Positions 10,239-21,039 of a stretch of 64,000 bases of DNA are shown here, in pieces; the stretch's first letter is position 1, and every line of letters begins with the position of its first letter. The notes beneath the pieces were generated by a model, which saw only the letters and a program-made list of their open reading frames with translations, was not told the origin of the DNA and made no database searches. The stretch is from Eukaryota sp. TZLM1-RC (taxonomy: Eukaryota; Metamonada: BaSk clade): positions 496,001 to 560,000 of the forward strand of contig JAUPSS010000002.1 of assembly GCA_040285825.1 (NCBI GenBank), read 5' to 3'. Position numbers and translations under genes: made by a program.

Positions 10239-11618
10239 TTAACACAAAAACAAACCTTCCATACCTTCAAAGGAAACTTCTTCAATTACTTCTGATTTCT
10301 GATTTCCACAACCATCAATTTGATTATCTAATCGCCTTCTCAATTCCAGTATTCCATCAACGACAACTTCATTGTTCCTACTGTTCATTATCACCTCTAG
10401 TAAATCCTTGTATGCTCTACTTGGAATCCACCCTTTTGAATCTCTGAATATGACATTTCTGTCTAAGCCGCCCTCAACCACCAGCTTGGTTGCATCTTTA
10501 AGTCCATCAGGAGTAAGATAAGTTCCTAAAATTTGAACCAAGTGAGACTTGAGAGTTCCTTGAGTCAGCATGGCTTCAGAAATAGTGTTGCTTATACCTA
10601 CCAACTCTAGTGCAAGTTGGGTAAAAGTAGGCGAGTCATCGAGTTTATTGTTGTTATCTTTGAAGGCAAAGAACAAAGAAGGGTCATTTAAGAGACCTTC
10701 TCCTGACATAAAACCGGCACAACCAGTTGAGACAACATCGTGCACATCCCTATAATGATCAATACCTCCGTTCAAAACAATGGGGACATTGAGGGCATTC
10801 ACTAGTGATGTGGCAAACGTCCAATCGGCTGTTCCCTTGTTGGTTCCACGCTGTTCTCTGGTTCTACAATGAATGGTTACCATTAATGCACCAGAATCTA
10901 CCAGTGCTTGTGCATAGGCAATGGTATCTTCAATTGTCGACTGCCTCCTGATTTTCACAATCACGGGAACTTTGACACATTGGTTAAGGGAGGCAAGAAT
11001 AGTCTGAATTAATGGCCAATTGTCTTGGAGATGACAACCATAATACCCTCGTCTTGCAACACGCATAGGGCATCCACAATTCAATTCAATAGCCACTGCA
11101 TGAGGAGCAATAGATAAAGCCTTCATTGCTGTCAAGCAAACCAAAGCTGGATCATGTCCAGCAACTTGAATGATGAGGGGTGTATCGTCAGTATTGGTGG
11201 TGAGAATCATGTCTTGGTTATTTTGTGAAGTCAACCAGCCTCTAGCAGATAACATAGGACTAGTGGCGATATGAGTACCATAACGTTTAGTCAACAAACG
11301 AAAAGCAAGCTCACTCCCTCGCACCATCGGAGCGAGAAAAGTTCTTGGCGAACCTATAGATTTGTAGAATTGCCATGGTGACGGTTTGTTGTAATGTGAC
11401 AGTGGAAACGAAGAAGCTGGGAGAGCATGTCGATTATGAATTACTCGAGGAGTACGACCATAAAACCTGTGGAAAAGTGACTCATAGCTGGTAGAATACA
11501 GATTCCTAACTAAAGCTGCTTCACTGAGACTCATATCCAAAAACTGTTGATCTGACATTGATGAATGGTCAACATTGATGGAAGTAGTAACATCTGTGGC
11601 TAGGTCTACTTCAGACAT
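10239..11618 (-). CDS. DUS1L: tRNA-dihydrouridine synthase, DUS1-like
   Basis: A 459-residue flavoprotein that reduces uridine to dihydrouridine in tRNA D-loops (Dus1 acts at U16/U17). The TIM barrel starts at PRTFLAPMVRGSELAFR, matching the FMN-binding 'APM' motif. The catalytic Cys is in ELNCGCPMRVARRGYYG, the FMN/RNA-binding Lys in VPVIVKIRR, the His motif in VTIHCRTREQRG, and the phosphate-binding region in VPIVLNGGI and CAGFMSGEGLL. The GYYGCHLQ after the Cys loop and GEGLL fit eukaryotic DUS1L over DUS2-4. ATG 11618 (MSEVDLA) is preferred; the frame upstream has only a non-ATG start. The N-terminal 95 residues before the barrel are poorly conserved. The gene stands alone between repeats. 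Confidence 0.87.
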   Translation of the reverse strand: MSEVDLATDVTTSINVDHSSMSDQQFLDMSLSEAALVRNLYSTSYESLFHRFYGRTPRVIHNRHALPASSFPLSHYNKPSPWQFYKSIGSPRTFLAPMVRGSELAFRLLTKRYGTHIATSPMLSARGWLTSQNNQDMILTTNTDDTPLIIQVAGHDPALVCLTAMKALSIAPHAVAIELNCGCPMRVARRGYYGCHLQDNWPLIQTILASLNQCVKVPVIVKIRRQSTIEDTIAYAQALVDSGALMVTIHCRTREQRGTNKGTADWTFATSLVNALNVPIVLNGGIDHYRDVHDVVSTGCAGFMSGEGLLNDPSLFFAFKDNNNKLDDSPTFTQLALELVGISNTISEAMLTQGTLKSHLVQILGTYLTPDGLKDATKLVVEGGLDRNVIFRDSKGWIPSRAYKDLLEVIMNSRNNEVVVDGILELRRRLDNQIDGCGNQKSEVIEEVSFEGMEGLFLC

Positions 11619-12246
11619 CAGTTGACAGCACAAAAATATTAAATAGTGGTAATTATTAAGCGAATTCACCTGGGTTGAATAACACCTCAAATTCACTTTT
11701 CACAATGGCCAAATTCACCTGCCCATTTACCTTGGTTCATTCTGCTCTTGTGGTCGTGGTGGTAGGGAAACGTGATTGTTTTACTGTTTTGCAACTCAAG
11801 AAAATATGTTTCATCATTGACATTTAACATAGTCAACGAAAAACGGATTCACTATTGAATTGCTTGATGTGTGAATTATTTCATGTATAAATTCGTGAGT
11901 GGCCTGTGCCTTACTTAAAATCAACAGGATTGTATAAATTGCAACTCTACTATTATCATAATGCTATCTTGCACAAACAGTCTTCAAATACATAAAATTC
12001 CATGTGTCTCTTGCACAAAGATTTTGAATTTCTGGGTTTTGTTAAAATCAGACATTCAACGATTGAAACATCGTAAATTTTTGTGAACCCTTTTTAGTCC
12101 AGTGCAATTTTCTTAATTTAACAAGCTCTTCGATCATTGTGTTAGTCAAACTATGTGAATAGCTGAGGAAATACGATACAATACAATAAACACTAAAAAA
12201 TATCAAAAATCATTGTGCACTTAACTCACTACTGACCCCTGCAGCG
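11619..12246. other. Intergenic, DUS1-like upstream region
   Basis: AT-rich, with no ORF, RNA gene or repeat that I recognise. Confidence 0.45.
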
Positions 12247-15200
12247 GTGCAACAAATTCGGACTGACCTTCCTTTGGTCACCGAAATTTGTCATGAAGCT
12301 TCTTTATTGCTTCAATCTTTTCTTCTAAATTTTCCGTTGGCATCTAGAGCTTTAGTGGAACAGGATGTTTTGTATCTGTTTTTGACCGTCATCACCACTG
12401 GTTCTTTTCCAAAGCCTTCCACATCTAAAGGCCAACACCAATTACTCCATATCTTTTACAGTGGATTTCTTCCTGAATGCCCACAAGACAGATCTGTTGT
12501 TTCTTCATGGGACAATTCTTTGGTGCCTTATAGAAATTCATTCAATCTATTTCTCAATGCTTGGTTACAGTCTCAGAATTGTAATTTTATGAATAGAAAA
12601 GGGCTTTCTCCTTACTTTGCTTGTCGGGCTCGTCAATTTCCGTCTAACGTGAAGAGAAAGATTCTTTTTATTAAATGCATTTAAGTTTATCTTGAATCTC
12701 CTGCAAAAATTTCCTACCACTGCTTCTTTTCTGTCCTCACATGATTAAATCACCTTTTCATCAAAGGAAATTGGTGAGCTTTTTCTCTGTAATTTTAAAA
12801 TTTCACAATACTTACTCACTTTCTTTTCTCACATGCATTGCTGGAAAAAATTTAGAATAATACCTTTAGCTTCTCATAAAGGTTCTAAATTTCATGAGGT
12901 ACCTTCACATGTTTTCCACTCTGTGAAAAAATTTCCACTTATTGAAGGATTATCTTCCAAAACAAAGTTTATCAGAAATACATGTCTGAAACGGATATTC
13001 AACCAATGTCCTTACCAAAAATTCAATATCAACAGAAAAAATTTATTGAAAACTAATAGTAATGAATTGCTTTTGACCTTTGAAGGTAAAAATACTGATT
13101 CAGAAAACACAGATGAGCTGGATGAACCACCGAACAAGAAAAGAAGATTAAGAAAAGAAAGGAAAGGTGACCCAAAGAAAAATGCCAACAAAACCAGAGA
13201 AATACAGTTGAAGGGTATTAAAAAATTTCCCGTCGAAATTAAACTTGAACGGCCCCGATCGACGGTGATCTGGGCCAATCCAGATTATGTGGTTACTTCT
13301 TAAATGATAATCAATGTATAGTGATCCCTTGTCCAACTGGCAGAAGATACGCAACACAACGTTCTCCCAGTAAACACTGTCCCAACCAATATTCTGTTCA
13401 AAAATTCTACCAATATTTAAACCAATGGAATTTGATAGGGAGGAAAGTTTAACTGGGAAGTAATCGCCAGAAACAGAAAAAATTAAATTTGATGACCGTA
13501 AACGAAAAGAGAGACGATCAACATCACCATCTATATCTCTCGAATTTTGCAGAATTTTTAATGAATGAAGAACAAAATTTTTGGCTAATTTGCTCGATAT
13601 TGATTCTTTTGTTTACGTAGTCATATTTTTTGTAGCACAGAATTGGGAGGCCTGGATTTTCACAAATCTAAAAATTTTAGTAAAGTCGCATTTATCGATG
13701 GAGGCAAAAATTTCGTTTTTGAATTTTTGAAACGTTTTTCCGAAAACCAGCATTTAATAGAATGTTGTGTTAGTGACTATTTAGTGTCCTTGCAGAGTGG
13801 AATTGAATGCATCTCTCCTCACATATGGTCCAAAAGCTTTCCTGCTGATATTCAAGAAATTCCACCCAGGAGTTTGATTTCCTTGAAATTTGCATATGCT
13901 AAATTGCAGAAAAAGATATTAAAAGTTTTTGAAAACTTGGATTTTACTGTTCGTCTTAGCTTGGCTAAAAAAAGAATCCCGTTTTTGCAAACTTTCCAAT
14001 TGATCTTAAGGAAAGTAGATCAAGTTGTCTCATTTCCCAGATTCCAAATGTATATGGTTTATTATTAAATGATCATCAATGGACAACTGTCTTCAGGATG
14101 CGGTGTTTTCTGTGGCCATGTAGTGTGCCAAATGATTTGATTTGTCGTTTTGGTCAGCTCATCAATCTGAATCATTTTTTTAATTGCAAATTTAATATTA
14201 CATATCGCTCAGTAGTTCACGATGCTGTTAGAGACCAACTATACGCTATGTGCAAAAGTCATTACATTGAAGCTTTTGTTGAACCACTTGTGCAAAGGTT
14301 GTCATCTGAAAATGAAGATGAAAATACTTTGGGAAACGCCGTGCTGATTTAATTACCCCTGGGTCTGATGGTTTTATTAAAGTTGTTGATTTTTGTCACT
14401 GTTGATGTTTGTAAAGACTCAGCAAATGATTTTGCTAAAAGAGATGACACTCCACTTTGCTTTGCTGAAAAGAGCAAAATCAAAAAGTACAATGAACCCT
14501 TATCTCAGCTAGGACGTGTTGAGCATGTCAAGTATCAGTTGGTTTCATTTGCTGTTTCTCTTTTTGGTAACATTGGAATATCTGGCATTAAATTTCTTGA
14601 TGGTTTCAGAAGTTTAATAAAAGAAAGAGCAGGAAAAAAAATTGAACTTCAATTTCTTCCACAATAGAATTGTTTTTAGTATTCTTAAAGCAATTCCAGA
14701 AATGTTGACCAAAGCACTGTTACGATTGGGAATAGAGTATGAAAATCGTGCGCTTAATAGATTTGATGATGTTGATGCGTGTATTGAGGTTATTGAGTCC
14801 TAGTTTTTTTGTTTAATGTTTTGTTAGCGTTGAAAATAAATTTTTTTATTAAAAAAAAGAGAGACGGTTCCGAGATATCCTCAACAAATTTCAAAGGCTG
14901 GCTGGACATCCTAAAAAGCTCTACCTTGTTGTCGGTTCGGCTAATTTCCCATCTCATTCCCAAAAAATCAATCGATATGGATCAGCCAGGGCTTTCACAC
15001 AATGGTTGTGTTATCAAAAGGACGTTAAGCACTTGTCAACCAGTGAATTTAATACAAGCAAACTGTCCAGTTGTGGCATTGCCGAGAATATACAAGAATG
15101 TACAAGCAGTTTTATGGCAGATGCGTATTTGTACTGAGTGTCAAATAGTATATGATAGAGATATTTCCACTGCAAAAAATATTCAACTTAAGAAGAAAGC

Positions 15201-15252
15201 GCAATTGTGCCCGGAAAGATACATTTGCCCAGAAGCTCTGTTGATTAGATGA
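12247..15252 (+). pseudogene. FzB: decayed Fanzor nuclease gene interrupted by a LINE
   Basis: Fanzors are eukaryotic TnpB relatives, predicted RNA-guided DNA endonucleases. The N-terminal part is at 12247..12684 and 12833..13303, with a basic region (PPNKKRRLRKERKG) before IWANPDYVV, which lines up with the RuvC-I box VAVDPNHSN of FzC but with Asn at the catalytic Asp. The next frame gives HCPNQYSVQKFYQYLNQW, matching TYSVESFNKYLIEI in FzC. The LINE at 13516..14854 then interrupts. Beyond it the same alignment continues: a helix ILNKFQRLAG, the STSEFNTSKLSSCG box (Glu kept, zinc finger start) and CTECQIVYDRDISTAKN (second CxxC and RuvC-III Asp kept). Several stops and frameshifts; not functional. 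Confidence 0.72.
13516..14854 (+). mobile_element. LINE family LB, copy 1 (subtype b), inserted in FzB
   Basis: A 5'-truncated element starting in the RT thumb region (RSTSPSISLEFCRIF) and reaching the 3' end, which has the tail GTTTAATGTTTTGTTAGCGTTG shared in part with the copy at 51543. Coding pieces are 13643..14068, 14098..14352 and 14368..14667, broken by stops and frameshifts. The RLE zinc motif has mutated to CRFGQLINLNHFFNC; RSVVHDAVRDQLYAMCK and EPLVQRLSSE follow. An 11-bp target-site duplication AAAAGAGAGAC lies at 13505..13515 and 14855..14865. The element cleanly splits a Fanzor reading frame. Confidence 0.87.
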
Positions 15253-15304
15253 ATGAAAAACCTGAGCATACAGAAACAAAAACTTTTGAAAAACTTATAT
15301 TTTA
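15253..15304. other. FzB 3' flank
   Basis: Sequence after the FzB frame. It continues at 21040 once the LINE inserted between 15317 and 21027 is removed. Confidence 0.4.
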
Positions 15305-16455
15305 TTTTGAGTGTTTGAAAGTATTATTTATTGAAGTTGCACACTTAATTAAATTAACTCATAACTAATGGGACGACTATCATTGAACCAAGATTTCCTC
15401 TACAAAATCTTGATCTGCTTGCTGTCTAGCTAAAGCTTCTCTTATTCGATTGAAAAACCGAGGTAATCTATTAATAATGGCAAATAGAATCCGTGACCGC
15501 CATAAAAAAATATCAAATCTTTTCATTGTCTTTTCTTGCACCATTTTTTGGAAGTCATTCAAAAAAGTTTCTGCTTCATCTGATAATTTTCCATTTATTG
15601 AAAATGGGAAAGCAATAAAAACCAGCTGTGTATTTCTATCGGCATTAGTCTCTTCAATATTTTTATCATATTTTCTATGTTTCTCTTTTGCTTAAAAATC
15701 AAGAGCAGTCACAGGATTAAGTTTTCTTCTGTGAACCAAAGTATCGTTTGCAACATTACATGAGACAAAGTCAACAATGGCTTCAGAATTATCAATCCAA
15801 TCACAGTATACATCACCTCTATCATCAGAACCAAAATTATTCAGAGAAAGTGTTTCCTTCAACAGGGGCTCTTTGCTACACGAAATTCTTGCAGTTTGTG
15901 CCATATTGAAAACAGTGTCTCTAACAGCATCATGTAATGAAGAACGATAAGTTATCAATTTAGAGCAATTTAGAGCATGGCGCAAAGTGAGTTGAGGTGA
16001 ATTCGAACAAATACATTTTTCTTTTGATAATAATTGATTATTGGGGATGTTCAAATATAATCTCATTTTTGTTACAAATGTTTCATTAGTGGCGCACAAT
16101 CCAAATCTTCGTGGTACAATGGTTACAAAAAGTGAAGAATCTGATGACTTGCTTTCACAAACACCCTTTTCCAATAACAATGAGTGAAGATCTTGATTTA
16201 AAACAGCCGAGTTTTTTTTCTCCCTCCCTTAGTCAACCTTCTCATATTTCACTTTCTGTCAAGGCGTCAAAGTCTTACTGTTTCTCTGTCAAAACGATGC
16301 CATTGGCTGATAGTGACTCTGATACTGATTGAAACTCCCGAGTACAGATTCTACCAGTTAGATCAAGCTCATCTTCTTCACTTCTCCACTCTCCCCACAA
16401 TACAAGCTATGCTCGAAATTCATCTCAAAAAAAATTTTCATTCAAAAACTGATCA

Positions 16456-17139
16456 TTGTACCAGAAAAACACACAAAAACCACAATTACGATCCTTACGT
16501 TCTGTTGCGCGTTCCATTAACAACTCCGTTTCTCGAAATTTGTTTTCTCCTGCTGAAACTGGAAAAAGTCAAAAATCTACTTCTACTTTTAACTCACAAA
16601 TTGACAAAATAGAAATAACTGAAACAATGAAACCATTGCCATTAAAAGGTTCTAAAAAATGTTCGATTTGTGGTATCAGTGGTCATAATTCGAGAACATG
16701 CCCCGAAAAACAAAAAAGAGAAATTGAATTAAAATCTGCTCAACAAATTCTCGAATGTTCTGTTCCAGCTGATGCCGATGTGAAAGGTGCTGAAAATAAT
16801 GTTTCTGACGATCAACATTTGAATGCTTCTAGTGCTCACTCTTCTTCCCCTTCTGAAAAGCATAATTTTTGTTGTCCATTTTGCAAAAAAAATGTTACAG
16901 ATTTAAGATATGGTCGAAAACTTTTGTTTTGTACCAATTGTAAAGCTGCTGATACCGTAAGACCCCCGATCCAGATCCCAGTAGAAATTAGCCCCGCCAG
17001 TACAATTCCCTTCTCAATGGAAATGAGAAATTTTATTTCTGAAATGAAAAATAATAAGTGGAATATTTCATCCTTCTGGAAATATTTTGCTCGAAAAAAC
17101 AAAAATTGTTTTAAAAAAAATTTGGAAATAGAAAAATAG
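16456..17139 (+). pseudogene. LC N-terminal part: CCHC knuckle and zinc ribbon
   Basis: A roughly 227-codon open stretch without an ATG start; the true start is probably ATG 16300, with two stops in between. CSICGISGHNSRTCPEKQ (about residues 71-88) is a CX2CX4HX4C knuckle expected to bind nucleic acid. CCPFCKK...CTNCK (about 140-165) is a four-Cys ribbon. In R2-like LINEs, N-terminal zinc fingers help target recognition. The knuckle resembles that of the FzC/FzD Fanzor N-terminus (see findings). Confidence 0.7.
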
Positions 17140-17162
17140 TAAAATCAAAATTATTCCGAAAA

Positions 17163-19573
17163 TTGTGCTTACGTGGTCGTTATGGTGCCACAAAACAGTC
17201 CTTGTTTTCCTCTTCCTTGGCTGATGCAAACTCTGATACCCTTGAAAAACTTCAAAAGTTGCATCCTCAAGAAAATTTTAAGTGCAGCAAGCCTGAAGTG
17301 TGTCCTTCTTGGATTGAAAATCCTATTACTTCAATTGAAGTTCTTAAAGCTATTCAAAAATTACCAAAGGGGAAAGCAGCAGGCCCATCTGGAATTTCTT
17401 TTGATCTGTTAAAAATAGCGTGTTCCAGTGCTTCCGAAATTGCTGATGATCTAGCCCATTATTTTCAACAATTAATTGTTTTGAAAATTAATCCTCCTTT
17501 TGAATTACTTGATGCACGTCTGATTGCTTTGGTAAAGCCTGGTAATGGAATTGAACCTGATGCAATACGCCCAATTGCTGTTGGTGAATCTCTATCTCGT
17601 TTGCTGGAATCAATTGTCTTCGATCGTGTCAAAGACAAAGCTTCTACATTTTTGAATCCTCATCAATTTGGAATCAAAACAATTGATGGTGCTTCTGTTG
17701 CTGCTATTGCCTCAGATACTTTTTTTAATGCAGAGGAAAATAATTATATTTTTAATCTTGACTTCAAAAATGCTTTTAATTCTGTAAAGCGAAAAGCATT
17801 TTTTGAAGTAATTAAATCTGATTTTCCTGAGCTAACTAGTTCTTTCTACCAATTTTATGGTAAAGAATCAGATTCAGTATATGATTCATTTGGTGTAAAA
17901 TCATCTTCTGGTGTGAAACAAGGTGATCCTTTAGGCTCGTTATTGTTTTGTTTAGCTTTAGATACACAACTTTAGATATCATTGAGCAAAAACATCCTTC
18001 TATAAAAATAGTTGCTTATATAAATGATATAACTTTGATTGGTTCATTTGATTTACTAGAATTGGTTGCTCAAGAAATTGCCGATTCATATAAAAATATT
18101 GGGCTTTATCTTAATGCGAGCAAATGCCTTCTAATTGGCTCTTCTGCTCAAGATCTTGTGATAAACGATTCTATTGTCCCTTTTACTAATTATAGTAGTG
18201 ATGCTTTTAAGTTCCTTGGTTGTTGGTTAGGAAACGTGCCTCAAATTCAGAATGAATTGCAAGTTATTTTGGAAAAAATGAAAATTGAACTTGATTCAAT
18301 TTCTTCTTTAGATATAGAACAGCATATTAAATTTTTCATGCTTAAAATTTGCTACACTGGGAGAATAACCCACATTTTGAGATCTTGTGCTCCTTCCATA
18401 GCATTAGATTTTTGTCGTTCATTTAATTCATTGAGAACAGAATTTTTTGCTGATTTATTGGATGTAGAACCAGGAATGTTGAAAAGTCACTTATTTTTTT
18501 CATCAAATTTGGGTGGTATTGGATTTACTAAATCTTCAATTTTGTGTCAATCAGCATTCTTGGGTGGTGGCAAATATTTTATTTATGAATTTTCTCGTAG
18601 ATTTCCTGATGATTCTCATCTGTTAGTTCCCGATTGCAGTCCCTATTTGTATGAGTTATCTTGTGAACTTGAAAAATTGCCGCCACAAATTTGGACCAAA
18701 TGTTTTCCTCAATCAATTCAAGAAATTCCAAACCGATCTCTTTTTAATTTACAGTTTTGCTGTAAAAAGCTTCAACAAAATTTGTCAAAGATTTTTGAAA
18801 TCTTGGATTTTGATGTTAGACTTGGCTTGGCCAAGAAAAAGAATCCCGCTTTTGCAATTCTTTTACAAGATATGTGTGACAGTACTTCTTCTGCCTTAGT
18901 AACAACAATTCCCCAAGTTTATGGTACTCTTTTAACCGATTCTGCTTGGACTCTAAATATGAGATTTCGTTCCTTTATCTGGCCTGATGATTTACCTTAG
19001 AATTTAATTTGTAAATGTTCTCGAGAAATTACAATTACTCATTTGTTAAATTGTAAACATTTTATTACTTTTAGAAGCAAAGTTCATGATGCTGTAAGAG
19101 ACCAGTTATATTGTATGTGTAAATCTCATAGAATTGAATCCTTTTTGGAGCCTCTGTTGTCAAGTCTGTTTGATGCTGAAGATGATTTTCATAAGAATAA
19201 TAGAGATGATGTTATATTACCTGGATTAGATGGAAGTTTCATTTTATTGGATGTAATGTCTGTTGATCCTTGTAATGCCTCAAATGAAAGGCTAGTTAAT
19301 TCTGAAATTCATAATGCCCTTTCAAATGCTGAAAATTTTAAATTCAAAAAATACAATGAACCTTTGTCCAAATTGGCCAGTCTACTGCATGCAAAATACA
19401 ATTTGTATCCATTTGTATTTTCCCTTTTTGGTTCACTTGCACCAACTGTTTTACGTTTTTTGGATGATTTTGAAATGATTGTAAAGAGAAGAACTGGCAG
19501 AAATCTCAACAGATTGTTTTGGCAATCTTTAGAAGCAAAGTGCATAATAACGTCAGGGACCAAATTTATGTAA
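17163..19573 (+). pseudogene. LC reverse transcriptase and RLE domain
   Basis: The RT fingers and palm are in 17163..17975: PKGKAAGPSGISFDLLK (motif 1-2 of LINE RTs), ARLIALVKPGN, RPIAVGESLSRLLES, NYIFNLDFKNAFNSV (motif A with catalytic Asp) and SSSGVKQGDPLGSLLFCLA (motif B). A 1-nt slip leads into 17948..19000, where motif C reads AYINDI instead of xMDD, so one catalytic Asp is lost. After the stop at about 19000 the RLE part continues in 19043..19573: HLLNCKHFITFRSKVHDAVRD, EPLLSSL and RDDVILPGLDGSFILLDVMS with the PD-(D/E)XK-type R.D...D core. Most similar to LB and LA elements in the window. Confidence 0.8.
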
Positions 19574-20207
19574 TGTGCAAATCATATCGAGTAGATTCCT
19601 TTTTAGAACCGCTGTTATCAAAATTAATTCTTGATGATCCCAATATTGATAGTACGCGTTACAACAGAGCTTCTATGGGTCTGACTAGAGGTGATCTAGC
19701 TGTTCGTGGTTTAAATGGTAGTTTTACTATTTTGGACGCCATGTCTATTGACCCTTGTAACTCCTCTAACGAACATTTCATTAACTCGGATGTAAATAAT
19801 CCTCTTCTTGCAGGCGAAAAATATAAAATTGCTAAATATGCGAAACCCATTTCCTCGGTTAATGAAAATTCTCATGCCCAATATAATTTATGTCCATTTG
19901 TTTTTTCTTTGCTTGGATCTCTAGGTAAGGCTGCTATGGCTTTCCTTGAGGATTTTGTTGTAGTTGTAAAGGAAAGAACTGAAAGAATTTTCAATCGTGT
20001 TTACTGGCAAAACAGGATTGTATTTTCTATTTTTAAGGGAATAGTAAAACTAATTTCTGATTCACTATCTTCTTTTGGGAAATTTTCTGAATCTTTAGCA
20101 ATTAATTGTTTTGATGTAGGGGAGGCAGGTTTTGAGGATGTGGAGTTTTAATTGTGTATTTCATATTTGTTTCATATTTGTTGTTGAATAAAAATTTAAA
20201 ATTTAAA
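19526..20207 (+). mobile_element. LC-like LINE, truncated copy nested inside LC
   Basis: A short 5'-truncated copy that encodes the RLE half (RSKVHNNVRDQIYVMCKS, EPLLSKL, RGDLAVRGLNGSFTILDAMS) and the C-terminal tail ending FEDVEF at about 20151, followed by an A/T-rich tail. It is flanked by a 15-bp direct duplication, AGATTGTTTTGGCAA, at 19511..19525 and 20208..20222. It diverges from its host LC and is closest to the scrap at 63224..63568, so it belongs to a sister subfamily. Confidence 0.87.
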
Positions 20208-21039
20208 AGATTGTTTTGGCAAAATAGAATTGTGTTTTCTATTTTTAAGGGGATGTTGAAGATGGTTTCTGATGCTTTGCTTTCTCTTGGATCTCACTAT
20301 GAGAGAGTTGCATCTAGTGTTTTTATTCTGGGAGAGATGGATTTTTTAGATGTTGATTTATAGGTTTTGAATAAAATTAAAATTTTGGTCAAAAAAAAAC
20401 AGCCGAGCTGCATATATTATTATAAAGATCTTTTTCATACATTCCAGTCAATCGTTTTTGTAATGTTCGAAGAGTGTACTTCAAATTTAAAACATTTTTT
20501 TCTGGATTATTGCCATTGAATGATTGAGGAAAGCATCGACCCCATTTTTCTGCATCAATTTTTGAACTTTCTTCATTTAATGCAAAAACAGTGGAACTTT
20601 GCGTTGCCATCAATAAATCTTCCCAATCTGCAAATCTTTCGGAAAACTTAAAGATTGCATTTCTGCATCCACCAACAAAAGCACACGAGGTAAGAATAGA
20701 AGCCTTTGTCCACCCTAAACCGCCATAATGTGGACTAAGGTAAGCATGGTCTGGAATTTGGAACATTTTACATCCCAGTAATTGTGACAGAACTTTTGCA
20801 CGTAATTCATTAAACTTCTGAGCCAAAGGCCTAGTGACAAGAGGATTTGTAGATTGAAATATATGATTGAAATTGGAACTAAAACACAGTCTCATAATGG
20901 TAAATTTGATGTGTTTTTGTATATCTAAATTCATCATTCGGTCAATTTTGTCGGAATTGAGTTCAACTTTTCCAACAATTTTTTGGTAATTTCATCATTA
21001 TTTCCTAAAAACGAACCCAAATGACTTTTTTGAGTGTTT

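Larger units (their letters stand above)
16212..20395 (+). mobile_element. LINE family LC: near full-length CCHC-RT-RLE element
   Basis: About 3.5 kb after subtracting the nested copy at 19526..20207, flanked by the 12-bp duplication AAAACAGCCGAG at 16200..16211 and 20396..20407, with an A-rich 3' end next to it. From 5' to 3' it encodes a Ser-rich leader, a CCHC knuckle (CSICGISGHNSRTC), a zinc ribbon (CCPFCKKN...LFCTNCK), an RT and an RLE domain. It is the only copy here that reaches the 5' region, so it is the best view of the element's layout. Stops at about 17139 and 17975 and a mutated catalytic box (AYINDI) make it inactive. Confidence 0.88.
15317..21027 (-). mobile_element. LINE family LA, copy 3, split by a nested LINE
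   Basis: A minus-strand, 5'-truncated LA element in two blocks, 15317..16211 (RLE end) and 20396..21027 (RT thumb), separated by the LC insertion. A 12-bp target-site duplication TTTTGAGTGTTT is at 15305..15316 and 21028..21039. The RLE block (15692..16180) keeps CICSNSPQLTLRHALNC, EPLLKE and RGDVYCDWIDNSEAIVDF. The RT-side block (20389..20937) keeps the conserved GGLGWTKASILTSCAFVGGC. 15380..15562 encodes the C-terminal tail. It is closest to LA copy 2. Removing LC rejoins the blocks at CAGCCGAG without loss. Confidence 0.88.

Noticed and set aside
16212-21027. LINEs as site-specific R2-like elements
   Set aside because: The six target duplications seen share no sequence motif and none is in rDNA.
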